From contig CALVVH010000005.1 in NCBI GenBank assembly GCA_944363805.1, forward strand, positions 1 to 40,952: a stretch of 40,952 nt of DNA, written 5' to 3'. This stretch comes from an uncultured Bacilli bacterium (GTDB lineage Bacteria; Bacillota_I; Bacilli_A; RF39; UBA660). This document shows, in pieces, positions 7,942 to 16,923 of this stretch; position 1 is the stretch's first letter; the number at the start of each line of letters is the position of its first letter. A program made the position numbers and the translations under genes. The notes under the pieces were generated by a model, which worked only from the letters and a program-made list of their open reading frames with translations, had not been told where the DNA came from and made no database searches.

Positions 7942-7997
7942 AAGGGATTGTTGTAGATTAGATTATTTTCTAATTTATTCAACAGTTCCTTTTTTTG
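7942..7997 (+). terminator. Terminator of the SPFH operon
   Basis: GGGATTGTTG pairs (with wobbles) with CAACAGTTCC, enclosing a second AT-rich hairpin, and is followed by a run of T. The remaining stretch to 8040 is AT-rich and holds no gene that I can see. Confidence 0.7.
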
Positions 7998-8044
7998 CTT
8001 TAAAAAAAGGAAATCATTACTTTCCCGTAATATATATAAGTGAA

Positions 8045-8063
8045 AGGAGGTATTTGCATGTAA
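8045..8063 (+). promoter_or_regulatory. Start-stop mini-ORF upstream of the adhesin gene
   Basis: A perfect AGGAGG (8045-8050) is followed 7 bases later by ATG (8058-8060) and at once by TAA (8061-8063). A ribosome could initiate and terminate here without elongating. The real gene has its own ribosome site 27 bases downstream. A competing reading is a TTG start at 8054 in frame with the adhesin, but this is too close to AGGAGG and would bury the signal peptide. Confidence 0.45.
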
Positions 8064-8101
8064 TATATTTTAACAAACTACAAATTGAAGGGAGGATTTT
8101 G

Positions 8102-9805
8102 GTGATAAAAAAGATAATAATATTTGTAGTCTTTTTTGGAATTGGGTTGCTAAGTGTTGATGCTAATACAGAAAAAATTTATATTGGGGATAAAATACCT
8201 AATGTATATATAAGAAAAGTTTCTAGCACTGGTAAAGAAACAGTAAAACAAGGAGGATTCTTAAGAAGAGCAAGTGACAACCAATTTGTCTACTGCCTTG
8301 AGCCATTCATAAATTTAATTGACAATTATTCTTATGAAGCCTATATAAGTAATTATCCAGAGTTACTTAATATAAGTGCTGAAGTATGGGAAAAAATTAC
8401 TTTGATAGCTTACTATGGCTATCAGTATAAAGATCATACCGCCGATTATTGGTATTATATTACCCAGATGTTAATATGGCAGGAAGTAGATAAAAATGCT
8501 GAATTTCATTTTACGGCAACTTTAGGTGGCCCTAACGATGATACTATTTTTGCTAGCGAAATAGCAGAGTTAAAGAATTTAGTATCTAATCACTATACTT
8601 TACCAGAGTTTGAAAAACTAACTATTAAAAGTGGAGAAACTAAAAGTTTTACTGACCAAAATGGTGTATTAGAAAACTTTAAAGTAATAGATAATTCTCA
8701 TGTTAAAATTGAAGGAAATGAGTTAGTAGTTAATGCTAGTGAAGTTGGCTTGAGTAAAATAACACTAAAGAAAGTTAGTAATAATTTCCCTTATAATCCG
8801 ATAGTTTATATCGACGCCACTAGCCAAGATGTTATGTCCGCGGGCTTTTTAGAAGCAATCGATTATGAAGTAGAACTTGAAGTAACAGGAGCCAGCATAA
8901 AAATAATAAAGAAAGATGCTTTGAGTGGGGAAGAATTAAAAATAGCAGGCATAAAGTTTGCTATATATGATGCTACTACCGATGAACTAGTATTTGAAGG
9001 AACTACTGATAGTGAAGGTATTATTGCCAGCGATAATATATTAGAAAAAGGCAAATATAAACTTGTTGAACTATCTAATCAAACTATACCTGGTTACAAT
9101 ATAAATGAAGAGGAAATATATTTTGAAGTAACCGATGAAGAAGAAATTGTTCTAGAGTTTTTTAATAATCCAATTACGGGTAGTATCAAAGTCATAAAAT
9201 TTGGTGAAAACAATATTCTTTTAGAAGGTGTTACTTTTGGCCTTTATGACACTGCCGGAAAACTCATCGATATTTTAAAAACTGATGCTAGTGGTGAAGC
9301 TATATTTGACAATATTCGTCCTGGAAAATATAAAATAAAGGAACTTGCTACAGTTGGTGATTATATTTTAGATGATAAAGAATATGAAGTAGAATTAGTT
9401 TTAGTAGAAAATAAAGTTGCAGAAGTTACCATTGAACTAACCAATTATCTACCTAAAGGTAGTCTTGAAATAGTAAAAGTAAATAGTGACAATGAAACTC
9501 TAGCAGATGCTGAATTTATTTTATATAATGAAAATAAAGAAATAGTCACAGAAGTAAAAACCAACCTTGATGGCCATGTGCGCATCGACAATTTAAATTT
9601 AGGAAAATACTATTTAGAGGAAAAAGTGGCTCCACCAGGATATAAACTACTCAGTGATCTAATTGGCTTTGAAATAAAAGAAAATTCTGAATTAATTACC
9701 ATAAATATTACAAATGAAGAAATAGAAGTCGATGTACCAGACACCCAAATAGAATTTAAAATTGATAGATATGTAATTTTTAAAAAGAAAAAATTTGTAA
9801 ATTAA
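8102..9805 (+). CDS. Thioester-domain, Cna-B repeat surface adhesin
   Basis: GTG 8102, preceded by GGGAGG, gives a 567-residue protein starting with a clean signal peptide (about 1-21). Residues 60-130 match a Gram-positive thioester domain: Cys65 in VYCLEP and Gln122 in ITQMLIWQ are the expected crosslinking pair, which lets such proteins bond covalently to host surface amines. Three Cna-B repeats follow (about 264-355, 359-447, 452-540), each with the early Lys and late Glu (E323, E414, E507) of self-forming isopeptide bonds; these make a stiff stalk. The end is odd: VPDTQ (545-549) resembles a sortase signal, but only a short polar and basic tail follows, with no clear membrane helix, so anchoring is unclear or the end is truncated. 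Confidence 0.82.
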   Translation: MIKKIIIFVVFFGIGLLSVDANTEKIYIGDKIPNVYIRKVSSTGKETVKQGGFLRRASDNQFVYCLEPFINLIDNYSYEAYISNYPELLNISAEVWEKITLIAYYGYQYKDHTADYWYYITQMLIWQEVDKNAEFHFTATLGGPNDDTIFASEIAELKNLVSNHYTLPEFEKLTIKSGETKSFTDQNGVLENFKVIDNSHVKIEGNELVVNASEVGLSKITLKKVSNNFPYNPIVYIDATSQDVMSAGFLEAIDYEVELEVTGASIKIIKKDALSGEELKIAGIKFAIYDATTDELVFEGTTDSEGIIASDNILEKGKYKLVELSNQTIPGYNINEEEIYFEVTDEEEIVLEFFNNPITGSIKVIKFGENNILLEGVTFGLYDTAGKLIDILKTDASGEAIFDNIRPGKYKIKELATVGDYILDDKEYEVELVLVENKVAEVTIELTNYLPKGSLEIVKVNSDNETLADAEFILYNENKEIVTEVKTNLDGHVRIDNLNLGKYYLEEKVAPPGYKLLSDLIGFEIKENSELITINITNEEIEVDVPDTQIEFKIDRYVIFKKKKFVN

Positions 9806-9815
9806 TGAGCTAGCG

Positions 9816-9824
9816 TGATATAAT
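9816..9824 (+). promoter_or_regulatory. Extended -10 promoter of mutS
   Basis: TG-A-TATAAT lies 22 bases before the mutS start, with AGGAG at 9832-9836. No -35 match is visible. Confidence 0.55.
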
Positions 9825-9845
9825 AACTTCTAGGAGTTTTGTAGT

Positions 9846-12398
9846 ATGAAACGAAGTGAAGTTGATAGAAATAAATTGAGCCCCATGATGCAACAATACA
9901 TGGAAATTAAAGATAAGTATCCTGAAGAGCTTGTCTTTTATCGCTTAGGGGATTTTTATGAAATGTTTTTTGATGATGCTCTAATTGCCTCAAGAGAACT
10001 GGAACTTACCCTTACAGGTCGAGTGGCGGGACTAGAAGAAAGAGTACCAATGTGTGGTGTTCCTCATAATAATGTCAAAGCATATATTGAAAAACTTGTT
10101 AATAAGGGCTATAGAGTAGCAATATGTGAACAATTAGAAGATCCTAAAACCACAGGAAATAGAATGGTCAAAAGAGGAATTGTCGATGTCATCAGTAAAG
10201 GAACAATCGCCGATAATGATTTACTTAACGAACGGGACTCTTCGTATATTGCTAGTGTCTTATTTTTTCAAGATATAATAAATATTACAATATTAGATAT
10301 ATCCACCAGTTATTTGGCGTCATTAACTATTGAAAATAATCAAGAACTTTTATTAAATGAAATATTAAATTATAATATCAAAGAAATTGTTTTATTAGAT
10401 AATTTAAATACTGCTTTGATTGATTTGCTTAAAAATACTTACAATATTGAAGTAACTATAAGTTCTGAGTTTTTAAAAGACAAATATACTGAATTCTTAA
10501 ACACTATTCCTGATGTTCGTATTAGAAGTGGGATAGAGCATTTATTTTATTATTTACATGTTCGACAATTAAAAGATTTAAGCCATATAAATCATTTAGA
10601 AATAATCAAGAAAAATAATTATGTTGAAATGGACGTCCATACAGTCAGAAATTTAGAATTGGTAGAAACTATTAGGTTAAAAGAAAGAACTTATTCTTTA
10701 GTATGGCTTTTAGACAAATGTAAAACAGCTATGGGAAGCAGAAAACTAAAAAGCTGGATACTAAATCCTCTAAAAAATAAAGAGATTATCGAGTCTCGTT
10801 ATGCCAAAATTGAAAAATTAAACAATGAATTTATTTTAAAAGATGAACTTAGAAATGCTCTTTATGAAGTATATGATATTGAAAGACTTTCAGGAAAAGT
10901 TATTAATGGTAGTTTGAATGCTCGTGATCTATTGCAACTTAAAAATAGTTTAGCAGTCCTACCTAAAATAAAAGAAATTATCAATAAGTTAGGATTTTCT
11001 TATGAAATAAATACCCATGAAGATACTTATAATTTACTAGCAACTGCTATTAGTGAAGATCCGCCAATAAGTGTAAGAGAAGGATTTATTATTAAAGAAG
11101 GATATAACGAGGAATTAGATGAACTTAGAAGTATTCGAAGTGGTGGCAAAGACTTTGTAGCTAAATTTGAAGCTAAGGTCAAGGAAGAAACGGGCATTAA
11201 GAATTTGAAAGTTGGCTTTAATAAAGTCTTTGGTTATTATATTGAAGTACCAAATGGTAGTAAAAATCAAGTTAAAGATGAGTTTAATTGGTACCGTAAA
11301 CAAACATTAACCAATTGTGAAAGATATATTTCCCCAGAATTAAAAGAAAAAGAATCATTAATATTGAATGCCGAAGAAAATATTATGAATTTGGAATATG
11401 ACTTATTTTGTGAAATTAGAAATAAGATTAAATTGGAAGTTCCACTCTTGAACAAAACTGCTGATGCGTTAAGTGAAATCGATTGTATAGTCTCCCTAGC
11501 TGTTTGTAGCGAAGAATACAATTTTGTTAAACCACTAATCAATGAAGATGGAATTATTAAAATTAAAGATGGTCGCCATCCTGTTGTAGAAATAGTTAGC
11601 AAAGAAGAATATGTCCCTAATGATTGTATAATGGAACAGGGCGTAAATACTTTACTTATAACGGGGCCTAACATGAGCGGTAAATCAACTTACATGCGCC
11701 AACTAGCGATAATTGTAATTCTAGCTCAAATTGGTTCTTTTGTTCCGGCTTCCAGTGCTAGCTTACCGATAATTGATAAGATATTTACAAGAATTGGAGC
11801 AAGTGACGATTTAGTAAGTGGGGAATCAACATTTATGGTCGAAATGAAAGAAGCCCGAAATGCTATTTGTAACGCAACAAGCAACAGTTTGATATTATTT
11901 GATGAACTGGGCCGAGGAACAGCTACTTATGATGGTATGAGTCTAGCCCAAGCTATACTAGAATATATCAGTGAAAATATTAAAGCTTTTACTTTATTTT
12001 CAACCCATTATCATGAACTTACTAGGTTAGATAGAAAATATAAGAATATTAAAAATGTTCATGTCAGTGCTATTGATAATGGTGATACGATAACTTTTTT
12101 ACATAAAGTTAAATCGGGAGCAGTCGACAAGAGTTATGGTATTCATGTAGCACGCTTAGCTAAAATGCCAGAAAAACTTTTACAAAGAGCAGATGAAATA
12201 TTAAGTGAATATGAAACAAGTGCTAAGAAACGTAATCCTGAAGAAAAAGTTCAACTTAGTATGGATTTTTCCCAACCAGAGCCAAAAGATGATATAATAA
12301 AGACACAGATAGAAAAACTAGATGTGCTAAATATGACCCCGATTGCTGCACTGAATTATCTATTTGAATTAAAAGAAAAGATTAAAAAGGATGAGTAA
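9846..12398 (+). CDS. mutS: DNA mismatch repair protein MutS
   Basis: MutS recognises mismatches and recruits MutL. At 850 residues it is full length. The N-terminal mismatch-reading motif GDFYEMFF has the stacking Phe37 and Glu39. The connector, lever and clamp regions follow, then the ATPase with Walker A GPNMSGKST (607-615), Walker B ILFDELGRGT and the STHYHEL motif. The C-terminus ends with the usual short helical region. The ABC exporter gene starts one base after the stop (12400), so the two are likely cotranscribed. mutL is not adjacent within this window. Confidence 0.97.
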   Translation: MKRSEVDRNKLSPMMQQYMEIKDKYPEELVFYRLGDFYEMFFDDALIASRELELTLTGRVAGLEERVPMCGVPHNNVKAYIEKLVNKGYRVAICEQLEDPKTTGNRMVKRGIVDVISKGTIADNDLLNERDSSYIASVLFFQDIINITILDISTSYLASLTIENNQELLLNEILNYNIKEIVLLDNLNTALIDLLKNTYNIEVTISSEFLKDKYTEFLNTIPDVRIRSGIEHLFYYLHVRQLKDLSHINHLEIIKKNNYVEMDVHTVRNLELVETIRLKERTYSLVWLLDKCKTAMGSRKLKSWILNPLKNKEIIESRYAKIEKLNNEFILKDELRNALYEVYDIERLSGKVINGSLNARDLLQLKNSLAVLPKIKEIINKLGFSYEINTHEDTYNLLATAISEDPPISVREGFIIKEGYNEELDELRSIRSGGKDFVAKFEAKVKEETGIKNLKVGFNKVFGYYIEVPNGSKNQVKDEFNWYRKQTLTNCERYISPELKEKESLILNAEENIMNLEYDLFCEIRNKIKLEVPLLNKTADALSEIDCIVSLAVCSEEYNFVKPLINEDGIIKIKDGRHPVVEIVSKEEYVPNDCIMEQGVNTLLITGPNMSGKSTYMRQLAIIVILAQIGSFVPASSASLPIIDKIFTRIGASDDLVSGESTFMVEMKEARNAICNATSNSLILFDELGRGTATYDGMSLAQAILEYISENIKAFTLFSTHYHELTRLDRKYKNIKNVHVSAIDNGDTITFLHKVKSGAVDKSYGIHVARLAKMPEKLLQRADEILSEYETSAKKRNPEEKVQLSMDFSQPEPKDDIIKTQIEKLDVLNMTPIAALNYLFELKEKIKKDE

Positions 12399-12399
12399 T

Positions 12400-14124
12400 A
12401 TGAAATTAAAAGAAATTCTAAGATTTTTTAAAAAGTATTTTAAGAAAGAGAGAAAACTTTTTATAAAATCTTTTCTTTTTATATTTGTAAGTTCATTACT
12501 GGGCGTTATCTATGGTTATTTAATCGGTGAAGCTACCCAAACTGCTACTGAAGGACATTTCTTCATTGGTATCATGATTCTACTTTTGTATCTATTTTTA
12601 GCTTTGCTTGATAATTTAATATTTGATAGATTAGGTAAAATATGTATCAAAAAAGCTTGTAGCAACACTATGGAAAGAATAAGTTATGATGTTTATTATA
12701 AAGTTGGATTGCTACCGGCCCGAGCTTTTGAAGAAAAGACCAGTGGTGAATTAATCAATCGAGTGGTTAATGATTCATCGACAATCACTGAGACATTTAG
12801 ACAATTTATAAATGTTTTTACTACACTTTTTACAGCTCTTCTAATATTTATTTTTGTTTTATTTAACTCTTGGATTGTTGCTTTAGAAATTGTCATCTAC
12901 TTTTTTATTTTCTATTTATTTTCTAAAAAGTTCTTGCCTATGATAAAGGAAAGCCAAAAAGAAATAACTGCTGAAAAAGATAAAACAGTTGCTGAAGTAA
13001 ACGAAACCATCCGAGGAATCCGAGAAATCAGAGCTCTTGGGGTGCGCAAAAAAGTAAATGAAATCGTTAAAAAGATAATAAATATAACTTTTATCAAATC
13101 CAAAAAACAAATGGTCGACGAAGAAAACTACAATGCGGCCGCATTTTCTTTGAGCAATGGCCTAGAAGTGATTGTGTTTATAACTTGCATCATTTTAATA
13201 GCCACCGGCAAGAGCGATATTGGTTTCTTTATGGCGATGACATATTATATTTACCGGTTTACTTTTCTAGTAGAATGGGTTATGAACCTAACTTCATCTT
13301 ATCAAAAAATGCGTGTAGCAGTTGAACGGGTTGATGAAATATTAGAAAATCGCCCTTACCAAGATATATCTTTTGGTAATTTACATAAGACTGATATAAC
13401 TGGCAATATTGAGTTTAAAAATATAACCTTCGGTTATTCCGATGAAGAGGGCAAAGTATTTGAAAACTTCAATTTAACGATACCTAGTCACCAAAAAGTA
13501 GCCATTGTTGGTAAGAGTGGCCAAGGTAAGAGTACAATATTTAACCTATTACTTCGTTATTTTGAACCTAACCAAGGTGTTATCTTAATTGATGATATTC
13601 CTTTAAATAACTTTGACGAAGATGCCTTTAATCAAAATATTGCTATTATTAGACAAGACCCTTTTATATTCAATAAAACTATCTTAGAAAATTTTCTTAT
13701 AATGGATGAATATATATCTTTAAATAAAATACGTAAAGCTTGTAAAGTTGCTGAAATAGATGATTACATTATGAGTCTTCCTGACAAATATGATACTAAA
13801 ATTGGTGAGGGGGGAGTTAACTTAAGTGGGGGTCAAAAACAAAGGCTGGCTATAGCTAGAGCCTTGCTTAAAAATAGTAAAATTATTCTATTTGATGAAG
13901 CAACAAGTGCCCTAGACAATGAAAACCAAAACAAAATTAAAAAAGCTATTGATAATTTAGTTAAAGATCATACAATTGTCATAGTTGCTCATCGTCTTTC
14001 AACTATTATCGATGCTGACATTATCTATTTAATTGATGGCGGCAAAGTTATTGCCTCAGGCAAACATAAAGACTTAATGAAAAATAGCGATATCTATAAA
14101 GCTTTATATAATAGTGAAAACTAA
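12400..14124 (+). CDS. ABC-type exporter, fused membrane and ATPase domains
   Basis: A 574-residue half-transporter of the MsbA/LmrA type, expected to work as a homodimer. The first about 310 residues carry six membrane helices; the C-terminal ATPase has Walker A VGKSGQGKST (about 371-378), Q-loop RQDPF, signature LSGGQKQR, Walker B IILFDEATSALD and the H-loop AHRLST. Substrate cannot be told; the family exports lipids, drugs or peptides. ATG 12400 is preferred over ATG 12391 because AAAAGG at 12385-12390 is well spaced only for the former. It follows mutS directly and ends in a strong bidirectional terminator. Confidence 0.9.
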   Translation: MKLKEILRFFKKYFKKERKLFIKSFLFIFVSSLLGVIYGYLIGEATQTATEGHFFIGIMILLLYLFLALLDNLIFDRLGKICIKKACSNTMERISYDVYYKVGLLPARAFEEKTSGELINRVVNDSSTITETFRQFINVFTTLFTALLIFIFVLFNSWIVALEIVIYFFIFYLFSKKFLPMIKESQKEITAEKDKTVAEVNETIRGIREIRALGVRKKVNEIVKKIINITFIKSKKQMVDEENYNAAAFSLSNGLEVIVFITCIILIATGKSDIGFFMAMTYYIYRFTFLVEWVMNLTSSYQKMRVAVERVDEILENRPYQDISFGNLHKTDITGNIEFKNITFGYSDEEGKVFENFNLTIPSHQKVAIVGKSGQGKSTIFNLLLRYFEPNQGVILIDDIPLNNFDEDAFNQNIAIIRQDPFIFNKTILENFLIMDEYISLNKIRKACKVAEIDDYIMSLPDKYDTKIGEGGVNLSGGQKQRLAIARALLKNSKIILFDEATSALDNENQNKIKKAIDNLVKDHTIVIVAHRLSTIIDADIIYLIDGGKVIASGKHKDLMKNSDIYKALYNSEN

Positions 14125-14155
14125 AAGAAGTAAACTAAGCAAATTTACTTCTTTT
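14123..14155. terminator. Bidirectional terminator between ABC exporter and XRE gene
   Basis: AAAAGAAGTAAA (14123-14134) pairs perfectly with TTTACTTCTTTT (14144-14155) over a 9-base loop. A- and T-runs on both sides let it serve both convergent genes. Confidence 0.85.
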
Positions 14156-14366
14156 CTTTATCTTTAATTATAATTTCTAAATCGTATGTATTGGCTATAT
14201 CGATAATGTCATTAAAAAAATATCTGCTTCGTCCCGACTCATTGGAGTATTGCCAGTCTTCCGATTTATTAATTCTCCTAGCGAATTCTTTTTGGGTTAA
14301 ATTAGTATTTTGCCTTATAAATTTTAATACTTCGTTAGCTTTATATTTATTTGCTTTAATTTCCAT
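14145..14366 (-). CDS. Small XRE-type DNA-binding protein, probable regulator of the facing surface gene
   Basis: This 73-residue protein is little more than an HTH domain: VLKFIRQNTNLTQKEFARRINKS is helices 1-3, followed by a short C-terminal segment with IDIANTYDLEIIIKD. ATG 14366 has GGTG just upstream on the minus strand; the more distal ATG 14384 lacks a ribosome site. It is transcribed away from the surface protein gene at 14506. The intervening region holds a perfect palindrome on the surface gene promoter and a second copy of its core, the natural binding targets for such a protein. Repression is the simplest reading, but no direct evidence is visible. Confidence 0.72.
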   Translation of the reverse strand: MEIKANKYKANEVLKFIRQNTNLTQKEFARRINKSEDWQYSNESGRSRYFFNDIIDIANTYDLEIIIKDKEKK

Positions 14367-14412
14367 TATTTTCACCAACTGCATTATATCAATTTACTTC
14401 TGTAAAATATTA

Positions 14413-14450
14413 AAAACCGTATTGACATACGGTTTTAGATTTGCTATTAT
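14413..14450 (+). promoter_or_regulatory. Promoter with -35 inside a perfect operator palindrome
   Basis: TTGACA (14422-14427), a 17-base spacer and TATTAT (14445-14450) form a good sigma-A promoter for the surface gene. The -35 lies in a perfect inverted repeat: AAAACCGTAT (14413-14422), TGAC, ATACGGTTTT (14427-14436). A protein bound here would block RNA polymerase. The neighbouring 73-residue XRE protein is the obvious candidate. Confidence 0.8.
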
Positions 14451-14466
14451 TTTATTGTAACATAAT

Positions 14467-14480
14467 CGTATTGACATACG
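14467..14480 (+). promoter_or_regulatory. Second operator copy in the surface gene leader
   Basis: The 14-base core CGTATTGACATACG of the palindrome recurs exactly, 49 bases from the first copy centre to centre, just before the ribosome site (14490-14496). Outer arms are not conserved, so it may be a weaker site that supports looping or a roadblock. Confidence 0.7.
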
Positions 14481-14505
14481 TCGATACCCGGAAGGAATGA
14501 AACAA

Positions 14506-16326
14506 ATGACCAAGTTTGATGAAAAGAAAGTATTGACATTATCTGTATTAGCAATTGTTTTACTAATAATTGTCATAATTGGAGCAACATATGCATTCTT
14601 TGTTGCCCAAGGTGGTGGAAGTTCCAACACTAATGTCAATGTTGGGACTAATACGACAGATAATTTGTCATTTAGTGTTGGTGAAGAAATAAACATAACA
14701 GCAACCCAAGATAATTTTGCCCAAGACTTAGGTAACCAAGCAGGCAGTACAACAGCTAGTGCCACATTAACTGCCAATAATGCAACGAATACTGCCACCA
14801 GGAATTATTATTTGTATTTGAATATTACAAGTAATGATTTTGAATATACGGTAGATGAAAATACTCCAGAATTGATACTTACTGTAACAGACCCAGATGG
14901 CAGTCCAGTTCAAAATATTTCAGAATTAGATTATGTAACAGTAGGAGAAGATGATAACCAAGTATCAGGATTTGATATTACAACAGCAAGTGAATTAATA
15001 ACATTAGCAAGTAATTATGAAATAACTTCAACAGGAACAGAAACGCAAACTTGGAATGTAACAGTAACATTTGTAAATTTGGATAGTGACCAAGAAGGAA
15101 ATACAAATAAAACATTTGAGGCAACGTTGATAATTCAAGCAGAACCATTACAAACTAGCGTAAACTTTGCAAGTTATATAACAGATACGTTATATACAGC
15201 AGATGGAGTAAATGGGCTTTATTATCACGATGGAACAGGAAGTTATACTAATGCCTCAGAAGAAGCAGAAGATAACTCTTATAGATTCTCAGGTGGTGAC
15301 TATCAAGTAACAGAAACTGCAATAGAAGAAGGCTTTACAGGAGTATATACTGCAGCAAATACAGAAAGCGATGGGGTGATTAATTTTTATTGTAATGAGA
15401 ATAAGGAGCATGTTGGTTTTATGTGTGATAATACCCAAGAACATTATTATACAACTGCATACAATGAAGCAACTCATTATGATGCATTGGAAGAAGCTTT
15501 AGCCCAAGCGCTAAGTGATGGTTATCTAACTGCAGATAATATTAAGAATTTTGTATGTTTCGGCCCAAACACAGATGAAGGCTCATGCTCAGAAGATAAC
15601 ATATACAGAATAATTGGGGTATTTAATGACCAAATAAAACTAATCAAATATAATTATGCCGATACGACAATGTTGGGAGCAGATGGAGATTATAGCCGAT
15701 TAATAACCTCAACTTTTTGGAGTGGTGTACTTAAAAATGCTTCAAATGTAGTTTCTTATTATTGGAATAATAGTAATGCCGCAAGTTCGACAAATGATTG
15801 GAGTACAAGCAGATTAAATACAATAAATCTAAATACAAATTACTGGAATTATCTGACGGCTGACTGGCAAAATCTGATAGCAGAAACTACATGGCAAGTT
15901 GGAGGAAATACTTGGGAAAATATAGGAACTCAAACAGTAAAAATAGCATATATAAATGAAGTAATGAGCCCAGCAGAAGCAACAACATATCAAGATGAAA
16001 TAGGACTAATGTATGTAAGTGATTACATGTATGCAGTTGACCCAACTGGCTGGACAACGGTTGGCTACGACTTTAGTAATGCATCAAATGATTATAGGAA
16101 AGTAAAGGGAAATAACTGGCTATATAGTGGAATTCATGAATGGACTATAACACCTCGAAACTCTTCAGAAAATTATTCCCTAGCTAGTGGATTTGATGGA
16201 AATACTGCATATACAGAAGTTATAGCAGGTAACGCTGTACGTCCTGTATTTTACCTAAACTCAGATGTTGAAATTTACGAAGGACATGCTGGAACTCAAA
16301 GTGATCCATTTAGAATTGTTTTATGA
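14506..16326 (+). CDS. Membrane-anchored surface protein, paralogue 1 of 3
   Basis: The 606-residue protein opens with a short basic segment and one membrane helix (about 8-28) ending in the motif ATYAFFVAQGG, shared by the three paralogues here and reminiscent of SipW-dependent TasA-like exports. A predicted beta-rich domain (about 40-215) holds many Thr, Asn and Ala residues and few Lys. The C-terminal part (about 335-606) has FVCFG...IYRIIGVFNDQIKLIK, several Trp and a closing NAVRPVFYLNSDV...SDPFRIVL, like the DUF6273/C-type-lectin-like endings of Firmicutes surface proteins. Compared with its paralogues it carries an extra insertion at about 255-345. ATG 14506 fits GGAAGGA (14490-14496) better than ATG 14497. 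Regulation is probably by the adjacent XRE protein. Confidence 0.72.
   Translation: MTKFDEKKVLTLSVLAIVLLIIVIIGATYAFFVAQGGGSSNTNVNVGTNTTDNLSFSVGEEINITATQDNFAQDLGNQAGSTTASATLTANNATNTATRNYYLYLNITSNDFEYTVDENTPELILTVTDPDGSPVQNISELDYVTVGEDDNQVSGFDITTASELITLASNYEITSTGTETQTWNVTVTFVNLDSDQEGNTNKTFEATLIIQAEPLQTSVNFASYITDTLYTADGVNGLYYHDGTGSYTNASEEAEDNSYRFSGGDYQVTETAIEEGFTGVYTAANTESDGVINFYCNENKEHVGFMCDNTQEHYYTTAYNEATHYDALEEALAQALSDGYLTADNIKNFVCFGPNTDEGSCSEDNIYRIIGVFNDQIKLIKYNYADTTMLGADGDYSRLITSTFWSGVLKNASNVVSYYWNNSNAASSTNDWSTSRLNTINLNTNYWNYLTADWQNLIAETTWQVGGNTWENIGTQTVKIAYINEVMSPAEATTYQDEIGLMYVSDYMYAVDPTGWTTVGYDFSNASNDYRKVKGNNWLYSGIHEWTITPRNSSENYSLASGFDGNTAYTEVIAGNAVRPVFYLNSDVEIYEGHAGTQSDPFRIVL
15121..15213 (+). 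repeat. Near-identical segment shared with the paralogue at 27576-27668
   Basis: These 93 bases differ from 27576-27668 at only four positions by my alignment, while flanking parts of the two genes diverge much more. This is suggestive of recent gene conversion. Confidence 0.75.
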
Positions 16327-16387
16327 TATAAAAGCCACAAATTAACTGTTACAAAAGATAGATTGATAATTACATCCAAAACTAAAG

Positions 16388-16414
16388 AATAAGTGTGAAG
16401 GCACTTATTTTTTT
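16388..16414 (+). terminator. Terminator of surface protein gene 1
   Basis: AATAAGTG (16388-16395) pairs with CACTTATT (16402-16409) over 6 bases, then a T-run. Confidence 0.85.
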
Positions 16415-16444
16415 CTTTTAAAAAATTGATAAATATGTTGTTAT

Positions 16445-16839
16445 TTTAGAGATGAATCGTCAAAACTATCAGAGTTTAAATGCTTCTAAATTAAGGTATT
16501 TGGCGGAAGTATATAATAATGAGTAAAGAACCTCAAGAAGTAATTGATGAATATGTAAAGGGAGATGGTATATTAATGCAAACAGAAGCTAGTAAAACGA
16601 AATTGAAACAACCATTAGTATTGAACTTAGATCCTGAAAAAGAACGAGAATATGAACTAAACTGTATCAAAGAAGAAGCTCGTAATAATGGACTTGCTCA
16701 AGGACGTGTACAAGGAATTGCTCAAGGACGTGCTCAAAATAATAAAGAAAATGCCAAAAAAATGAAAGAAAATGGTATTGCAGATGAACTTATTATTAAA
16801 ATAACGGGCTTGACTAAGAAGCAAATTAGTATGCTGTGA
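16445..16839 (+). pseudogene. Degraded Rpn-family PD-(D/E)XK nuclease/transposase, C-terminal remnant
   Basis: One frame near 16445-16488 encodes FRDESSKLSEFK and then stops; another frame from 16519 encodes 106 residues with a GxAQGRxQGxAQGR repeat and the ending ADELIIKITGLTKKQI. Both pieces are typical of the C-terminal half of Rpn/PDDEXK_2 proteins (recombination-promoting nuclease, putative transposase). The N-terminal nuclease domain is absent, and the two pieces are in different frames, so the gene is dead. The part from 16519 could in principle still be translated, but it lacks a ribosome site. A second broken copy lies at 39398-40152. Confidence 0.7.
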
Positions 16840-16873
16840 AAAAAATCCCTAAATGAAGTCTTTTTCATTATGG

Positions 16874-16918
16874 TTGACAAGTTACCTCCGATTAATTAAA
16901 ATATACCTTATCGGAGGT
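16874..16918 (+). promoter_or_regulatory. Promoter with inverted repeat reaching the ribosome site of the HD gene
   Basis: TTGACA (16874-16879), 17 bases, TAAAAT (16897-16902). A perfect 9-base inverted repeat, ACCTCCGAT (16884-16892) and ATCGGAGGT (16910-16918), spans the spacer, the -10 and the ribosome site GGAGG (16913-16917). Transcripts from this promoter (start near 16909) would lack the first arm; read-through RNA from upstream would fold and hide the ribosome site. Confidence 0.7.
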
Positions 16919-16923
16919 TATTT

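Noticed and set aside
8054..8101. Adhesin start at TTG 8054
   Set aside because: It is three bases from AGGAGG and would put 16 polar residues before a clean signal peptide; GTG 8102 has its own GGGAGG.
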